Below, in pieces: positions 1 through 7,993 of a stretch of DNA of 64,000 nt. The notes beneath the pieces were generated by a model. That model ran no database searches. It was not told the origin of the DNA and saw only the letters and a list, made by a program, of their open reading frames with translations. The DNA is from Streptomyces humicola (GTDB taxonomy: Bacteria; Actinomycetota; Actinomycetes; Streptomycetales; Streptomycetaceae). Position numbers and translations under genes: made by a program. Each line of letters opens with the position of its first letter. Positions within the stretch are counted from its first letter, which is position 1. The stretch covers positions 663,574 through 727,573 of the forward strand of contig NZ_JANFNG010000001.1 in NCBI RefSeq assembly GCF_024436035.1. The letters are read 5' to 3'.

Positions 1-564
1 TTCGCTCACCGCCCGCCCGTGCGAGGCGGAGATGACCCTGCGGGCCCAGTGAGCGATCTTCGGCCAGTCCTCCTCGGGCACGCCCATCAGCTCACTGATA
101 CCGGCGAGCGAGAAGGGGGTGTTGAGGTGCTCCATGACGTCCGTGGGCGGTCCCGCCTGCTCCATCCCGTCGAGCATGCGGTCGGCGATCTGCTGGGCGC
201 GCGGCCTCAGTTGCTCAACGCGGCGTGCGGTGAACATCTTCGCCACCGTCTTGCGCAGCCTGGTGTGCTCCGGCGGATCGGTGAACCCCACCGCGTCGTC
301 GAGCGGGATGAAGTGCGGCGCAAGCCGTGTCACGTCGCGTCCGACCAGTGCCTCCCGGCTGAACCGGGGGTCGGTGGTGACGAACCTGACGTCCTCGTAC
401 TTGGCCGCGACCCACGCGTCGCCCTCGCCGTGAGGGAGCTTGATGCGGGTCATCGAGTCCTCGTGGAGCAGCTCTTCCATCACCGGGTCGAAGTCCATCG
501 CGTCGACGTCGTCGACGCTCCAAAAGCGTGCCGGTGGCTGCTGCTCCTTCGGCTGCGTGGTCAT
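1..564 (-). CDS. Cytochrome P450, CYP158A-like (partial, N-terminal part)
   Basis: The first 188 codons of a P450 that runs off the left edge; the I-helix, ExxR and haem-Cys motifs lie outside the window. The visible part has typical class I bacterial P450 features: GFTDPPEHTRLRK (the C-helix DPPxHTRLR signature) near residue 95 and a B-C region reading VTRLAPHFIP. From memory this resembles Streptomyces CYP158A enzymes, which couple flaviolin oxidatively. The start ATG at 564 lies 74 bases after the rppA stop on the same strand, so the two are likely co-transcribed. In other streptomycetes an RppA-P450 pair makes polymerised HPQ-type pigments. The role here is inferred from that pairing; the fold call is secure. 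Confidence 0.9.
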   Translation of the reverse strand, partial: MTTQPKEQQPPARFWSVDDVDAMDFDPVMEELLHEDSMTRIKLPHGEGDAWVAAKYEDVRFVTTDPRFSREALVGRDVTRLAPHFIPLDDAVGFTDPPEHTRLRKTVAKMFTARRVEQLRPRAQQIADRMLDGMEQAGPPTDVMEHLNTPFSLAGISELMGVPEEDWPKIAHWARRVISASHGRAVSE

Positions 565-588
565 AGTGCCTCCTCTGCTTCTGCTGCG

Positions 589-632
589 CCTGAACGGGTC
601 CTGAACCGTTCCTGAACCGGTCCTGGACCGGT
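589..632. repeat. Four 11-bp tandem direct repeats between rppA and the P450
   Basis: Four consecutive 11-bp units start at 589, 600, 611 and 622. They are variants of CCTGAACCGGT, the last two reading CCTGAACCGGT and CCTGGACCGGT, and a fifth partial unit follows into the rppA stop. The 11-bp period is about one helical turn. They sit in the 74-base spacer of a likely operon. Function is unknown: spacing element, protein-binding array or slippage product. Confidence 0.75.
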
Positions 633-638
633 CCTGAG

Positions 639-1709
639 CTAGGCGGCTGCCGCCTCGGGCGGCGACGAGGTCCAGCTGCCCAGGCAGATCTCCGCGGTGA
701 TCCCGGGCCCGAATCCGGCCAGCAGCCCCTTGTGGGAGTCGACGGCAGACGCCTCGTCGAACATCCGGGCAAGAGCGTCGAGCACCACGGCGCTCGCGAT
801 GTTGCCGTACTCGGTGAGCGTGGCCCGGCTGAAGCGGAACGCCTCCGGCGGAACGAGCAGGAAGCGGCACAGGTCGTCAAGGATGCGTGGACCGCCCGCG
901 TGGATGATGTAGAAGTCCAGGTCGGACGCGTCCCAGCGGTGCTCGGCCGCGACCGCCTTGAGCGCGGGGGCGAGCGGCTCCATGGTCCCCGGCACCCGCT
1001 TGTCGAGCTGGAAGTGGAACCCCGTGGGCCGGACCGCGTAGGAGATCCAGTCCTCGGTGTTCGGGATCAGGTAGGACCCGTTGCGCTCCAGCCGGACTCC
1101 GGTGCCGCCCCGGCCCCGGACGACGGCGGCCGCGATGCCGTCGCCGAACAGGCCGTTGGAGAGCAGCGATCCCACGCCGAGGTCGGTGGGCTGGTAGCAC
1201 AGCGAGCAGAACTCGCATGCCACGACCAGCGCATTGGCCTCGGGGTAGGCGGTGCAGAAGTCGTGGGCACGGTTGATGGCGGCTCCGCCCGCCGCGCAGC
1301 CGAGCTGGGCGATCGGCATCTGCCGGGTCTCCGACCGGAAGCCGAGGGTGTTGATGAGCCAGGCTGTCAGCGACGGCATCATGAACCCGGTGCAGGAGAC
1401 GTAGATGATCAGGTCGATCTCCTCCGGCTCCACTCCGGCGTTGTCGAGCGCCCGGAGCACCACGGCCGGGACGCGGGCCTTGGCCTCTTCCTCATACGTC
1501 TCGCTGCGCGCATCGAAGCCGGGGTGCTTCAGCACGTCCTCGATCGGCTGGATCAGGTGTCTCTTGGCCACGCCTGTGTTCCTGATGAGCCTCAGGACGA
1601 GCCCGAGTTGGGGGTGATCGACGTGAGTGGTCCGCGCCAGTTCCAGGGTGTCGTCCATGGTGATGACGTGTTCGGGAACCGCGACTGCTGGCTTGCACAG
1701 AACCGCCAT
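639..1709 (-). CDS. rppA: Type III polyketide synthase, 1,3,6,8-tetrahydroxynaphthalene synthase
   Basis: Chalcone-synthase-fold enzyme of 356 aa expected to condense five malonyl-CoA into tetrahydroxynaphthalene, which oxidises to flaviolin. The catalytic triad can be read directly: Cys138 in QLGCAAGG, His270 in IIHAGG and Asn303 in YGNIAS, the positions known for Streptomyces RppA. Other RppA-like features are the VSCTGFM segment (Cys106) and the Cys-rich CEFCSLCYQ. The start ATG at 1709 has the Shine-Dalgarno AGGAGAG just upstream; the open frame continues further upstream but without family similarity. A CYP158A-like P450 follows. An acetyl-CoA carboxylase operon faces the other way about 500 bases upstream and could supply malonyl-CoA (inference). 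Confidence 0.96.
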   Translation of the reverse strand: MAVLCKPAVAVPEHVITMDDTLELARTTHVDHPQLGLVLRLIRNTGVAKRHLIQPIEDVLKHPGFDARSETYEEEAKARVPAVVLRALDNAGVEPEEIDLIIYVSCTGFMMPSLTAWLINTLGFRSETRQMPIAQLGCAAGGAAINRAHDFCTAYPEANALVVACEFCSLCYQPTDLGVGSLLSNGLFGDGIAAAVVRGRGGTGVRLERNGSYLIPNTEDWISYAVRPTGFHFQLDKRVPGTMEPLAPALKAVAAEHRWDASDLDFYIIHAGGPRILDDLCRFLLVPPEAFRFSRATLTEYGNIASAVVLDALARMFDEASAVDSHKGLLAGFGPGITAEICLGSWTSSPPEAAAA

Positions 1710-2202
1710 GGATCTCTCCTCGCAGACTGTGTTGTCGCCGACTGTGTGTTCGCACGGAATGCGACCCGGGCTGCGAAAGGGGCCTGCGCGGGCTTGCGGA
1801 GTGCAAGCCGCCGCGGGTCCCGTGCGGTGTGCCGATGCGGTTGTCGATCTCGTCCCAACGCTACGGCAGGGGTTCCGACCCTGCATGTCGAGACCGTGAA
1901 CCTTTGGCCATAGATACTTCTGAGCTGCACTCATGGAGGCCTGAAGCGGGGCGGACGGTGCTCCGGTTGCGGCCCGTAACCCACCGGCGCACCATCGACA
2001 CAAGCGGTCCCGGTGACCACTGCCGCCGCCTCGCCCTTCATCCGACTCCGTCGGCGGGCAGGCACGGTGAGCCATCGTCAGGAGGATCGCTACATCTGCG
2101 GTTGCACTCAACAGCGACATCAGCCGACGTACGTCGGCGGGACATCAGCCGGCTCACGCTGGCGGACTCATCCGCGATTCCGCGGCGACCGCTGGAGGTC
2201 CG
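1710..2202. promoter_or_regulatory. Divergent intergenic region between rppA and accDA
   Basis: About 490 bases without a credible gene; open frames here show no family similarity. It must hold promoters for both directions. A perfect 16-bp palindrome, GCCGACGTACGTCGGC, lies at 2123-2138, 64 bases before the accDA start. It is flanked by two direct copies of GACATCAGCCG at 2116-2126 and 2141-2151, 25 bp apart, the first overlapping the palindrome. This looks like an operator for a dimeric repressor; the regulator is not evident in the window. Confidence 0.55.
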
Positions 2203-3990
2203 ATGCCTGACCGATCACGGAACTCCCGCCCTCCGGATCCGGCGCCGCATCCCGCGGACGCCCCGGAACCCGGGGGAGTCGAGTGGGTGCAGTGCCGCTC
2301 ATGCCAGGTGATCGTCTATGGCCGGCGCTTCGAGCGCGTGGCGAGGACGTGCCCCGAGTGCGGCTGGCATGCACCGTTGACCGCCCGTGAGCGACTCGTC
2401 CAGCTGCTCCACCACGACAGCGCCGAACCCGTGGTGCCGGGCCCGACCCCCGACGACCCGCTCGGCTTCACCGACTCCAAGCCCTACCCGCAGCGGCTCG
2501 CCGAGGCCCGCGAGACCACCGGCATGCACTCCGCCGTGCTCGTCGCGGTCGGCCGGATCGAGGAGAGCCCGGTAGTGGTCGCGGCGATGGACTTCCGCTT
2601 CATGGGCGGCAGCATGGGCAGCGCGGAGGGGGAGGCGATCACGGCCGCCGCCGAAGTCGCCCTGGAGCGCCGGGTGCCGTTGGTGCTCGCCATCGCCTCG
2701 GGCGGCGCGCGCATGCAGGAGGGCGTCTTCTCCCTGATGCAGATGGCCAAGACGGCACAGGCGCTCGCCGCCCTCGACGAGGCCGGCGTGCTGACCGTCG
2801 CCCTGGTCTCCGACCCGACCTACGGCGGTGTGGCGGCCTCCTTCGCCACCCTCGCCGACGTCATCATCGCCGAACCCGGCGCACGCATGGGGTTCGCAGG
2901 ACCCCGCGTCATCGAGCAGACCATCCATGAACGGCTGCCGGAGGGTTTCCAGACCGCCGAGTTCCTCCTCGCCCACGGTCTGGTCGACGCGGTGCTTCCC
3001 CGCTCCCGCCAGCGCGCCGCCCTCGGTGTCCTGCTGCGCGCCGCCACCCGGCCGGTGCGCGCGGTGGCCGCGGCCGGCGACGAGCAGACCCCCGGCCGTG
3101 GTCCTGTCGTCACCGACCACCGCGACGTACCGGAGCGCCCCGCATGGGACGTCGTCGAGACGGCTCGCGACGTGGGCCGACCGACCACGATCGATCATCT
3201 CGGCTATCTGCTGGAGGAGTTCGTCGAGCTGCACGGCGACAGGATGAGCGGCGACTGCCCTGCGGTCGTCTGCGGGCTGGGGTTGCTCGACGGAAGCCCG
3301 ATCGCGGTCATCGGCCACCAGAAGGGCCACACCACAAGGGAGTTGGCCGACCGTAACTTCGGCCTCGCCACGCCCGACGGCTACCGCAAGGCCGCCCGCG
3401 TGATGCGCCTCGCGGCCAAGCTCGGCATCCCCGTCCTGACGTTGATCGACACCCCGGGAGCCTACCCGGGCGTCGACGCCGAGCAGCACGGGCAGGCGGG
3501 CGCCATCGCCGACAACCTGCGGCTGATGTCCGCGCTGCCCGTCCCGACGGTCGCAGTGGTGCTCGGTGAGGGTGGCAGCGGGGGCGCGCTCGCGCTCGCC
3601 GTCGCCGACCGGGTGCTGGTGAGCGAGAATGCGATGTACTCGGTGATCAGCCCGGAGGGGTGTGCCGCCATTCTCTGGCACGACCGGGCCGCGGCGCCCG
3701 AGGCCGCCGAGGCACTCAGGCTCGACGCCCGTTCGTTGATGGAACATCAGCTGGTGGACGGCATCGTCCCGGAGCCGCAGTGGGGCGCGCACAGCGACCA
3801 CGACGAGGCGGCGGCGCTGCTGCGCGCCGCGGTGACCGGATGCCTGAGCGAACTCATCGGCAAGGACAGCCAGTCGCTGGTACGGGAGCGCCGCCGCCGA
3901 TTCCGGCAGTTCGGCACCACCGCCCCGTCGGCCCAGCCGCCGGACCCGACCCATCTGTCGGTCTCATTCCAACTGGAGGGAACGGCATGA
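2203..3990 (+). CDS. Acetyl-CoA carboxylase carboxyltransferase, beta-alpha fusion (AccD-AccA)
   Basis: A 595-aa fusion of the two carboxyltransferase subunits that E. coli makes separately. An AccD-like zinc ribbon comes first (Cys31, Cys34, Cys50, Cys53), followed by a crotonase-fold beta domain to about residue 290 and an AccA-like alpha domain from about residue 310. The alpha domain carries [20 protein letters not shown] and [10 protein letters not shown], all close to E. coli AccA. It would transfer carboxyl from biotin to acetyl-CoA to give malonyl-CoA. The start ATG is preceded by GGAGG at 2194-2198. The stop overlaps the accB start (ATGA). This layout is unlike the usual actinobacterial acyl-CoA carboxylase, where biotin carboxylase and carrier are fused; as part of a pigment locus it probably raises local malonyl-CoA (inference). 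Confidence 0.95.
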   Translation: MPDRSRNSRPPDPAPHPADAPEPGGVEWVQCRSCQVIVYGRRFERVARTCPECGWHAPLTARERLVQLLHHDSAEPVVPGPTPDDPLGFTDSKPYPQRLAEARETTGMHSAVLVAVGRIEESPVVVAAMDFRFMGGSMGSAEGEAITAAAEVALERRVPLVLAIASGGARMQEGVFSLMQMAKTAQALAALDEAGVLTVALVSDPTYGGVAASFATLADVIIAEPGARMGFAGPRVIEQTIHERLPEGFQTAEFLLAHGLVDAVLPRSRQRAALGVLLRAATRPVRAVAAAGDEQTPGRGPVVTDHRDVPERPAWDVVETARDVGRPTTIDHLGYLLEEFVELHGDRMSGDCPAVVCGLGLLDGSPIAVIGHQKGHTTRELADRNFGLATPDGYRKAARVMRLAAKLGIPVLTLIDTPGAYPGVDAEQHGQAGAIADNLRLMSALPVPTVAVVLGEGGSGGALALAVADRVLVSENAMYSVISPEGCAAILWHDRAAAPEAAEALRLDARSLMEHQLVDGIVPEPQWGAHSDHDEAAALLRAAVTGCLSELIGKDSQSLVRERRRRFRQFGTTAPSAQPPDPTHLSVSFQLEGTA

Positions 3991-4583
3991 CAGTCAAGCA
4001 CTACGCGATGGAGCTCGAGCCACTTCACGACAGCTTCGACGGCGCCGCCGACCTGGCGCCCGCCGCTGCGGCCGAGTACCTCGCGCGGACCGCGACACGG
4101 CTGGTCAGAACCGTGGACCGGCCGCCGGTCCGGGTCCGGGTCCAGCAGGGCGACACCGTCGTGGAACTGGAGTGGCCGCAGGAACCCACTGCGGCGGCGC
4201 AGCCCGCGCCGTCGCAGGCTGACGCCGGCCTGCCGTTCCCGTCCGACCAGCGGCTCGACGCCAGGCACGTCAACGGCGCCGCGGCTGCGGACGGGTCCGA
4301 GCAACGGCTCGTCCACATCACCGCGCCAATGGTCGGCACCTTCTACCACGCCCCCGAACCCGGCGCCGCACCCTTCGTCCGGGTGGGCGACCTGGTGGAG
4401 AAGGGACAGCACATCGGGATCGTCGAGGCGATGAAGCTGATGAACCCCATCCAGGCCGAGCAGGCCGGTCGCGTCGTCGACGTGCTCGTCGGCAACGGGC
4501 AGGCCGTCGAGTACGACCAGCCGCTCATCGCGCTCGAGCCGCTGGAATCCGCTGACCTGCACGAGGCGGAGGCTGCCGATTAG
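3987..4583 (+). CDS. accB: Biotin carboxyl carrier protein (BCCP)
   Basis: A 198-aa carrier. The C-terminal biotinyl domain (about residues 108-188) contains the biotinylation motif EAMKLMN with the target lysine at residue 150, preceded by [19 protein letters not shown], the thumb-containing segment typical of bacterial AccB. The N-terminal half is Ala/Pro-rich and low in complexity, as in other BCCPs. The start ATG overlaps the accDA stop by four bases, so the two are translationally coupled. It would shuttle carboxybiotin between the biotin carboxylase encoded next and the carboxyltransferase encoded before. Confidence 0.95.
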   Translation: MTVKHYAMELEPLHDSFDGAADLAPAAAAEYLARTATRLVRTVDRPPVRVRVQQGDTVVELEWPQEPTAAAQPAPSQADAGLPFPSDQRLDARHVNGAAAADGSEQRLVHITAPMVGTFYHAPEPGAAPFVRVGDLVEKGQHIGIVEAMKLMNPIQAEQAGRVVDVLVGNGQAVEYDQPLIALEPLESADLHEAEAAD

Positions 4584-4604
4584 GCCCGCATGAGACGGCG
4601 GGCC
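4583..4604 (+). other. Short hairpin in the accB-accC spacer
   Basis: Perfect 7-bp inverted repeat GGCCCGC / GCGGGCC with an 8-base loop, starting in the last base of the accB stop codon. It lies within the 53-base gap before accC. It is too weak for a convincing terminator; it may tune accC expression or mRNA processing. Confidence 0.4.
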
Positions 4605-4636
4605 GGAGGGGGCCGGGGAAGGAAGCGGGGAGTGAC

Positions 4637-6067
4637 ATGGCCGGACGTGAGATGTTCAAGAGGGTCCTGATCGCGAACCGGGGCGAGATCGCGGTACGTG
4701 TGGCGCGTGCCTGCCGGGAGCTCGGCATCCGCAGCATCGCGGTCCACTCCACCGCCGACCGCGACTCCGAGGCGCTGAGACTGGCCGACGAGGCCGTCCA
4801 GATCGGGCCGGCGCCGGCCCGCCGCAGCTACCTCGACCCGGCGGCGGTCATCTCAGCGGCGCTGAAGGCGGGCGCGGACGCCATCCACCCCGGATACGGG
4901 TTCCTCTCCGAGGACCCGGACTTCGCCGAGATCTGCGGGGCGTACGACATCACCTTCATCGGCCCGCCCGCACCCCTGATGCGCGAACTCGGCGACAAGG
5001 CGCGGGCCCGCGCGATGATGGCGCAGGCCGGCCTGCCGACGCTCGCGGGCAGCGACGGTGCCGTCCTCGACGAGGCCACCGCCGAGGAGGTCGCGGCGCG
5101 GATCGGCTTCCCGCTGATCATCAAGGCAGTGGCGGGCGGCGGCGGCCGCGGCATGACGGTGGTCCGGGAGCCGGGCGACCTGCTGACCGCCTACCGCAGG
5201 ACGCGGGCCGACGCCCTCGCGCTCTTCGGCGACGGCCGGGTGTACATGGAGCGCTATGTGGCGGCCGCCCGCCATGTCGAGGTGCAGGTGATCGCCGACG
5301 GCCACGGACGCGCCGTGCACCTGGGTGAACGCGACTGCTCGGTGCAGCGGCGCCACCAAAAGCTCCTCGAGGAGACGCCGGCACCCAACCTTCCGCGTCA
5401 ACTCACCGGCAAGATGAGCGAGATGGCGGTGCACGGCGCCCGCGCCCTGGGCTATGTCGGCGCGGGCACCTTCGAGTTCCTCGTCGACGACGAGGGCCGG
5501 TTCACCTTCATGGAGATCAACTGCCGGATCCAGGTCGAGCACCCGGTCACCGAGGAGGTCACCGGCATCGACCTGGTCCAGGAGCAGATCAAGGTGGCCG
5601 CGGGGATGCCGCTGTCGATCGCCCAGACGGACGTGGAGCGGCGTGGCGTCTCCATCGAGTGCCGGGTCAACACCGAGGACCCGGAGCGGGGTTTCGCGCC
5701 CACCGCGGGCACCCTCACCGATTTCCGGCCGCCCGGCGGGCCGTTCACCCGAGTGGACTCCCACGCCTTCACGGGCTGGCGAGTGCCCCCCGACTACGAC
5801 TCGCTGCTGGCGAAGGTCGTCGTCTGGGCCCCCGACCGGCAGCGGGCGCTGGCCCGCATGGACCGGGCGCTCGCCGAGATGGTGGTCGAAGGTCCCGGGG
5901 TCCGCACCACGGCCGGCTTCCTGCGCAGGGTGCTGGCGGACGAGACCTTCCGCAAGGGTGACCACACCACCTCCATCGTCGCCGAGATGTCGGAGTCCGA
6001 GGTGTCCGGGCCCGAGGACAGGGCCCGAAAGCAGGGCCTGGAGAACGGGCCTGGAGGGCGGGCCTAG
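4637..6067 (+). CDS. accC: Biotin carboxylase subunit of acetyl-CoA carboxylase
   Basis: A 476-aa ATP-grasp enzyme that carboxylates the biotin of BCCP using ATP and bicarbonate. Domains in order: an N-terminal pre-ATP-grasp domain with VLIANRGEIAVR (residues 9-20); the ATP-binding glycine-rich loop AVAGGGGRGM near residue 170; ERDCSVQRRHQK; the catalytic EINCRIQVEHPVTE; and the C-terminal biotin-carboxylase domain. In EINCRIQVEH the usual MNTRxQVEH reads NCRIQVEH, a small deviation. No carrier domain is fused, so this is a stand-alone AccC. The start at 4637 follows a G-rich ribosome-binding site (GGGGAG); ATG at 4652 is an alternative. Last gene of the accDA-accB-accC operon. Confidence 0.95.
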   Translation: MAGREMFKRVLIANRGEIAVRVARACRELGIRSIAVHSTADRDSEALRLADEAVQIGPAPARRSYLDPAAVISAALKAGADAIHPGYGFLSEDPDFAEICGAYDITFIGPPAPLMRELGDKARARAMMAQAGLPTLAGSDGAVLDEATAEEVAARIGFPLIIKAVAGGGGRGMTVVREPGDLLTAYRRTRADALALFGDGRVYMERYVAAARHVEVQVIADGHGRAVHLGERDCSVQRRHQKLLEETPAPNLPRQLTGKMSEMAVHGARALGYVGAGTFEFLVDDEGRFTFMEINCRIQVEHPVTEEVTGIDLVQEQIKVAAGMPLSIAQTDVERRGVSIECRVNTEDPERGFAPTAGTLTDFRPPGGPFTRVDSHAFTGWRVPPDYDSLLAKVVVWAPDRQRALARMDRALAEMVVEGPGVRTTAGFLRRVLADETFRKGDHTTSIVAEMSESEVSGPEDRARKQGLENGPGGRA

Positions 6068-6096
6068 AGCCCCTCGGGTGGATCACGCTCGGCGTG

Positions 6097-6146
6097 ATGA
6101 CAGCCGATGACATCAGATGCTATCCTAGATGTCAGTTGCTGACATC
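6097..6146 (+). promoter_or_regulatory. Promoter and operator of the SDR gene
   Basis: A plausible sigma-70-type promoter: ATGACA at 6097-6102, an 18-base spacer, TATCCT at 6121-6126. Directly after the -10 box is a perfect 19-bp operator-like inverted repeat, GATGTCAG-ttg-CTGACATC, at 6128-6146. A third half-site, TGACATC, lies at 6108-6114 between the promoter boxes. Occupation would block transcription of the gene starting at 6167. The layout suggests a TetR- or MarR-type repressor, but no such gene is adjacent. A small hairpin ATCACGC-tcg-GCGTGAT (6082-6098) just upstream may end the accC transcript. Confidence 0.7.
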
Positions 6147-6166
6147 AACAGTTTGGGGATTCTCCC

Positions 6167-7090
6167 ATGCGCATCTTTGTAACCGGCGCGTCCGGCTGGA
6201 TCGGCTCCGCCGTCGTTCCCGACCTCATCGGTGCTGGGCACCAGGTCGTCGGGCTCGCCCGCTCCGACGCCTCCGCGGCTGCCCTCACCGCCGCCGGGGT
6301 TGAGGTGGTCCGGGGCACCGTCGACGACCTCGATGTCCTGGGCAGTACCGCTGCCGCGTCGGACGGGGTGATCCATCTCGCTTTCAAGCACGACATCGCT
6401 TTCACTGGCGACTTCCAGGGCGCCGCCGAGGCCGATCGCCGCGCCGTCGACACCTTCGGCGACGCGCTGGCCGGAACCGACCGCCCCTTCGTCCTCGCCT
6501 CCGGGGTGGCCGGCCTCAAGCCGGGGCATCTGGTGACCGAGCGGGACATGCCCACGATCGACGGCTCGCCGATATCGATCCGAGTGGCCACCGCCCAGGC
6601 GGTGCTCGCGCTCGCCTCGCGCGGCGTGCGCTCATCCGTGGTGCGACTGTCTCCGACCTGCCACGGCGAAGGAGACCACGGCTTTATGGCGACCCTGGTC
6701 GCCATAGCCCGAGCCAAGGGTGTCTCCGGCTACATCGGCGACGGCACCAACCGCTGGCCGGCCGTGCACCGCTTCGACGCCGCACGGCTGTTCCGCCTGG
6801 CGGCCGAGAATGCCCCAGCGGGATCGGTGCTGCACGGCGTCGCGGAGGAGGGAGTCGCGATCCGCGACATCGCCGAGGTGGTCGGCCGTCACCTCGACGT
6901 GCCGGTGACCTCCGTGGCCCCCGAGTCCGCGGCCGAGCACTTCGCCTGGCTGGGCGCCTTCCTCGGCCTCGACGCCCCGGCGTCGAACACCCTGACCCGC
7001 GAACTGCTGGACTGGCAGCCGGTCCACCCCGGTCTGCTCGAAGACCTCGACAAGGGCCACTACTTCCACACCCCTGCCACCACCTCCTAA
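6167..7090 (+). CDS. NAD(P)-dependent short-chain dehydrogenase/reductase, extended (epimerase-like)
   Basis: A 307-aa atypical extended SDR. It has an N-terminal Rossmann motif VTGASGWIGSAVV (residues 5-17) matching TGxxGxxG. The usual YxxxK active site is not evident: the expected region reads PISIRVATAQAVLALA, so Tyr is missing. This is seen in some NAD-dependent epimerase/dehydratase family members that act as simple reductases or isomerases. The C-terminal half (HRFDAARLFRLAAENAP, then the substrate lobe) follows the family layout. Its own promoter with a clear operator implies induction by an unknown compound. Substrate unknown. Confidence 0.85.
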   Translation: MRIFVTGASGWIGSAVVPDLIGAGHQVVGLARSDASAAALTAAGVEVVRGTVDDLDVLGSTAAASDGVIHLAFKHDIAFTGDFQGAAEADRRAVDTFGDALAGTDRPFVLASGVAGLKPGHLVTERDMPTIDGSPISIRVATAQAVLALASRGVRSSVVRLSPTCHGEGDHGFMATLVAIARAKGVSGYIGDGTNRWPAVHRFDAARLFRLAAENAPAGSVLHGVAEEGVAIRDIAEVVGRHLDVPVTSVAPESAAEHFAWLGAFLGLDAPASNTLTRELLDWQPVHPGLLEDLDKGHYFHTPATTS

Positions 7091-7141
7091 TGACCAGCCG
7101 CGGAGACGCCACCTGCGCGGTGCGCGCCCCTTCTCACGCAG

Positions 7142-7267
7142 ATGGCGTTTCCGCTCGCCGCACACATTCCCGGGGCCGGCCTTCGGATCATCCCCGGCGC
7201 AGGCCACGTTGTTCAGGAGGATGCTCCTGCCGAACTCGCTGCGAAGGTATTGAACTTCCTTGCATGA
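7142..7267 (+). pseudogene. C-terminal relic of an alpha/beta-hydrolase
   Basis: A 41-codon stretch translates to the typical end of an alpha/beta-hydrolase: IPGAGLRIIPGAGHVVQED followed by an AELAAKVLNFLA helix and a stop. GAGH would carry the catalytic histidine. Nothing upstream supplies the nucleophile elbow or the rest of the fold, so this is a truncated remnant. It sits between the SDR gene and the following minus-strand gene. Confidence 0.6.
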
Positions 7268-7359
7268 GCTTCACGAAACGCCGGGCAGAGCCGATCCGAA
7301 TGTCGCCATGAAAGCTTCGGACTCAACCTCGGAGGTTCGTGACAGCGGGCACGTTCAGT

Positions 7360-7827
7360 TCAACAAACCAGCGGCGAAGCATGGAATACGAACGCCTCAA
7401 TGGCCCGCCTCGCCCGGGCATCCCGCGAGTCCCGGTCCGCTTGGTCCTGTGCGTTCGACACATCCCACGTGCGCTGGTAGGCCCGCTCAGCCGCGAGCAT
7501 CACCGCTCGGTCATCGGTGAGCAGTTTGACCCGATAGAGCGCCTGCCGGGCCACTGTCCGGAGCCGGTGTGCCTCATCCCGCGCCGTCATGAACGCCTCG
7601 CCGTCCGGGTCCTGCTGCTTGCGGTACCAGCGGCTCGCCTGACCATGACGGTAGTCCTCCACAACTGCAGCGAACGCGCTGTACGCAGCTATGCGTTCCT
7701 GCCGGAGCGCCTCAGACCGCGAGAACAGCTCACTGCGCCTGGACGCGAGGTGCTGGAAGGCATGCGTCATCACGGACCCCAGCAGCGTGCCCACGACAGC
7801 TACGACACTTGTCCAGATAGCTCCCAC
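7360..7827 (-). CDS. Conserved hypothetical protein with N-terminal membrane anchor
   Basis: A 155-aa protein from the GTG at 7827. One hydrophobic segment at residues 2-22 (IWTSVVAVVGTLLGSVMTH) is followed by a long charged, largely helical region with many Arg and Glu (SRSEALRQERIAAYSAFA, ARDEAHRLRTVARQALYR), likely coiled-coil. Such anchored helical proteins are common and uncharacterised in Streptomyces. The frame is open further upstream to a GTG at 7911, which would add 28 residues; I prefer 7827 because the protein then starts right at the membrane segment, although neither start has a strong ribosome-binding site. No function can be assigned. Confidence 0.65.
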   Translation of the reverse strand: MGAIWTSVVAVVGTLLGSVMTHAFQHLASRRSELFSRSEALRQERIAAYSAFAAVVEDYRHGQASRWYRKQQDPDGEAFMTARDEAHRLRTVARQALYRVKLLTDDRAVMLAAERAYQRTWDVSNAQDQADRDSRDARARRAIEAFVFHASPLVC

Positions 7828-7993
7828 GGCACCAGCCGACCACAAAAGGAGCGAGTGCACTGGTGGATCGAGACGATCAAGCCGTAGTAGTGCCGATCGG
7901 CGGGACAACACAAGCCGCCGGGAGCGAAGGGCCCCCGCTTCAGCGATGCGTCACGAACAAGGAGGGGCCCGGACGAGTGCCGTATCGGCTGAA

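Noticed and set aside
1829..2311. A 160-codon plus-strand frame in the rppA-accDA intergenic region
   Set aside because: It lacks a ribosome-binding site and family similarity, and overlaps the accDA start.
7091..7359. A 73-codon plus-strand frame starting at 7090
   Set aside because: It is in a different register from the recognisable hydrolase tail and shows no family pattern.
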